Source: an uncultured Pseudodesulfovibrio sp. (GTDB lineage Bacteria; Desulfobacterota; Desulfovibrionia; Desulfovibrionales; Desulfovibrionaceae). From it: a stretch of 64,000 nt of DNA. The stretch lies in the NCBI RefSeq assembly GCF_963677845.1, contig NZ_OY782498.1, positions 320,001-384,000 on the forward strand. The letters run 5' to 3'. The notes under the pieces were generated by a model. It was not told the DNA's origin. It ran no database searches and saw only the letters and a list, made by a program, of their open reading frames with translations. Position numbers and translations under genes: made by a program. Below are positions 63,848-64,000 of this stretch, piece by piece (the stretch's first letter is position 1; each line of letters opens with the position of its first letter).

Positions 63848-64000
63848 CAATCGTCGTCTGAAATATAATCGAGGTCATTTTCGAGGGTGTAGTTAATGAC
63901 TTTTATGCGTAACTCATCATCATTTTCCATGATGGTGCCGGTGACGGTTACCCATTTCTCGATGTGTGCAGTTAAGCCTTTTGCGTTTTCATCGTGCTCA
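63844..64000 (-). CDS. C-terminal end of an unidentified protein, cut by the window edge
   Basis: The last 51 residues are visible, ending YISDDDW at TAG 63844-63846. The segment HIEKWVTVTGTIMENDDELRIKV looks like an OB-fold beta-hairpin, and the tail is very acidic. The family cannot be decided from this fragment. It may lie in one operon with mntP, about 70 bases downstream. Confidence 0.6.
   Translation of the reverse strand, partial: EHDENAKGLTAHIEKWVTVTGTIMENDDELRIKVINYTLENDLDYISDDDW

Noticed and set aside
1-64000. CRISPR arrays, tRNA or rRNA genes and prophage modules
   Set aside because: No regularly spaced repeats, no cloverleaf-like segments and no phage structural genes were seen by eye.

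Overview
The window looks like chromosome from a dissimilatory sulfate reducer of the Desulfovibrionaceae, probably a Pseudodesulfovibrio-like organism (inference). It carries a Tmc transmembrane redox complex with a four-haem type II cytochrome c3, a cytochrome c553, a selenocysteine-containing periplasmic formate dehydrogenase, a Wtp-type tungstate/molybdate importer, sigma-54 promoters and very many two-component genes. I saw no rRNA, tRNA, CRISPR array or prophage.

Layout. 1-3.5 kb: two single-domain response regulators and an unusual PEP-utilising-enzyme homologue. 3.6-7.3 kb (minus): tmcD-tmcC-tmcB-tmcA. 7.8-9.8 kb (minus): two TadE-like pseudopilins and a TadG-like protein behind a good sigma-54 promoter. 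10.1 kb: cytochrome c553. 10.6-15.7 kb: solute-binding lipoprotein, PAS kinase and HD-GYP regulator in one coupled operon. 15.7-22.6 kb: an M20 peptidase divergent from a dipeptide/oligopeptide ABC importer. 22.8-25.7 kb (minus): PAS kinase and NtrC-type activator. 25.8-30.8 kb (minus): Cache kinase, three receivers, a TauE/SafE transporter and a membrane protein, under a second sigma-54 promoter. 31.2-34.0 kb (minus): wtpABC. 34.3-35.4 kb: exported thioredoxin-like protein and peroxiredoxin. 35.4-39.4 kb (minus): solute-binding lipoprotein, kinase with a cysteine cluster, and a REC-STAS protein, in overlapping genes. 39.7-46.8 kb (minus): fdhD, fdhE, an IS1595-like transposase gene and fdhAB. 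47.1-52.9 kb: rbsDACBKR with a 28-bp perfect palindrome in front. 53.1-55.9 kb (minus): larC-larE-larB. 56.1-58.7 kb (minus): an amino-acid ABC importer whose permease carries an extra periplasmic domain. 58.8-63.1 kb: AraC regulator divergent from a TonB-dependent receptor and a DUF4198-like protein, with a Fur-box candidate between. 63.2 kb (minus): mntP, then a gene cut by the window edge.

How it fits together. Formate dehydrogenase and Tmc belong to the periplasmic formate/hydrogen electron economy, and Wtp would supply the metal for the formate dehydrogenase cofactor. The most distinctive theme is signalling. Two independent operons link an orphan ABC-type solute-binding lipoprotein to a membrane histidine kinase and then to an unusual output (HD-GYP in one, REC-STAS in the other), and neither has permease or ATPase genes. 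Two arrays of short receivers with similar sequences sit beside metabolic or transport genes. I consider these ligand-binding-protein/kinase/output cassettes and the sigma-54-controlled kinase-triple-receiver-TauE operon the best candidates for little-described systems.
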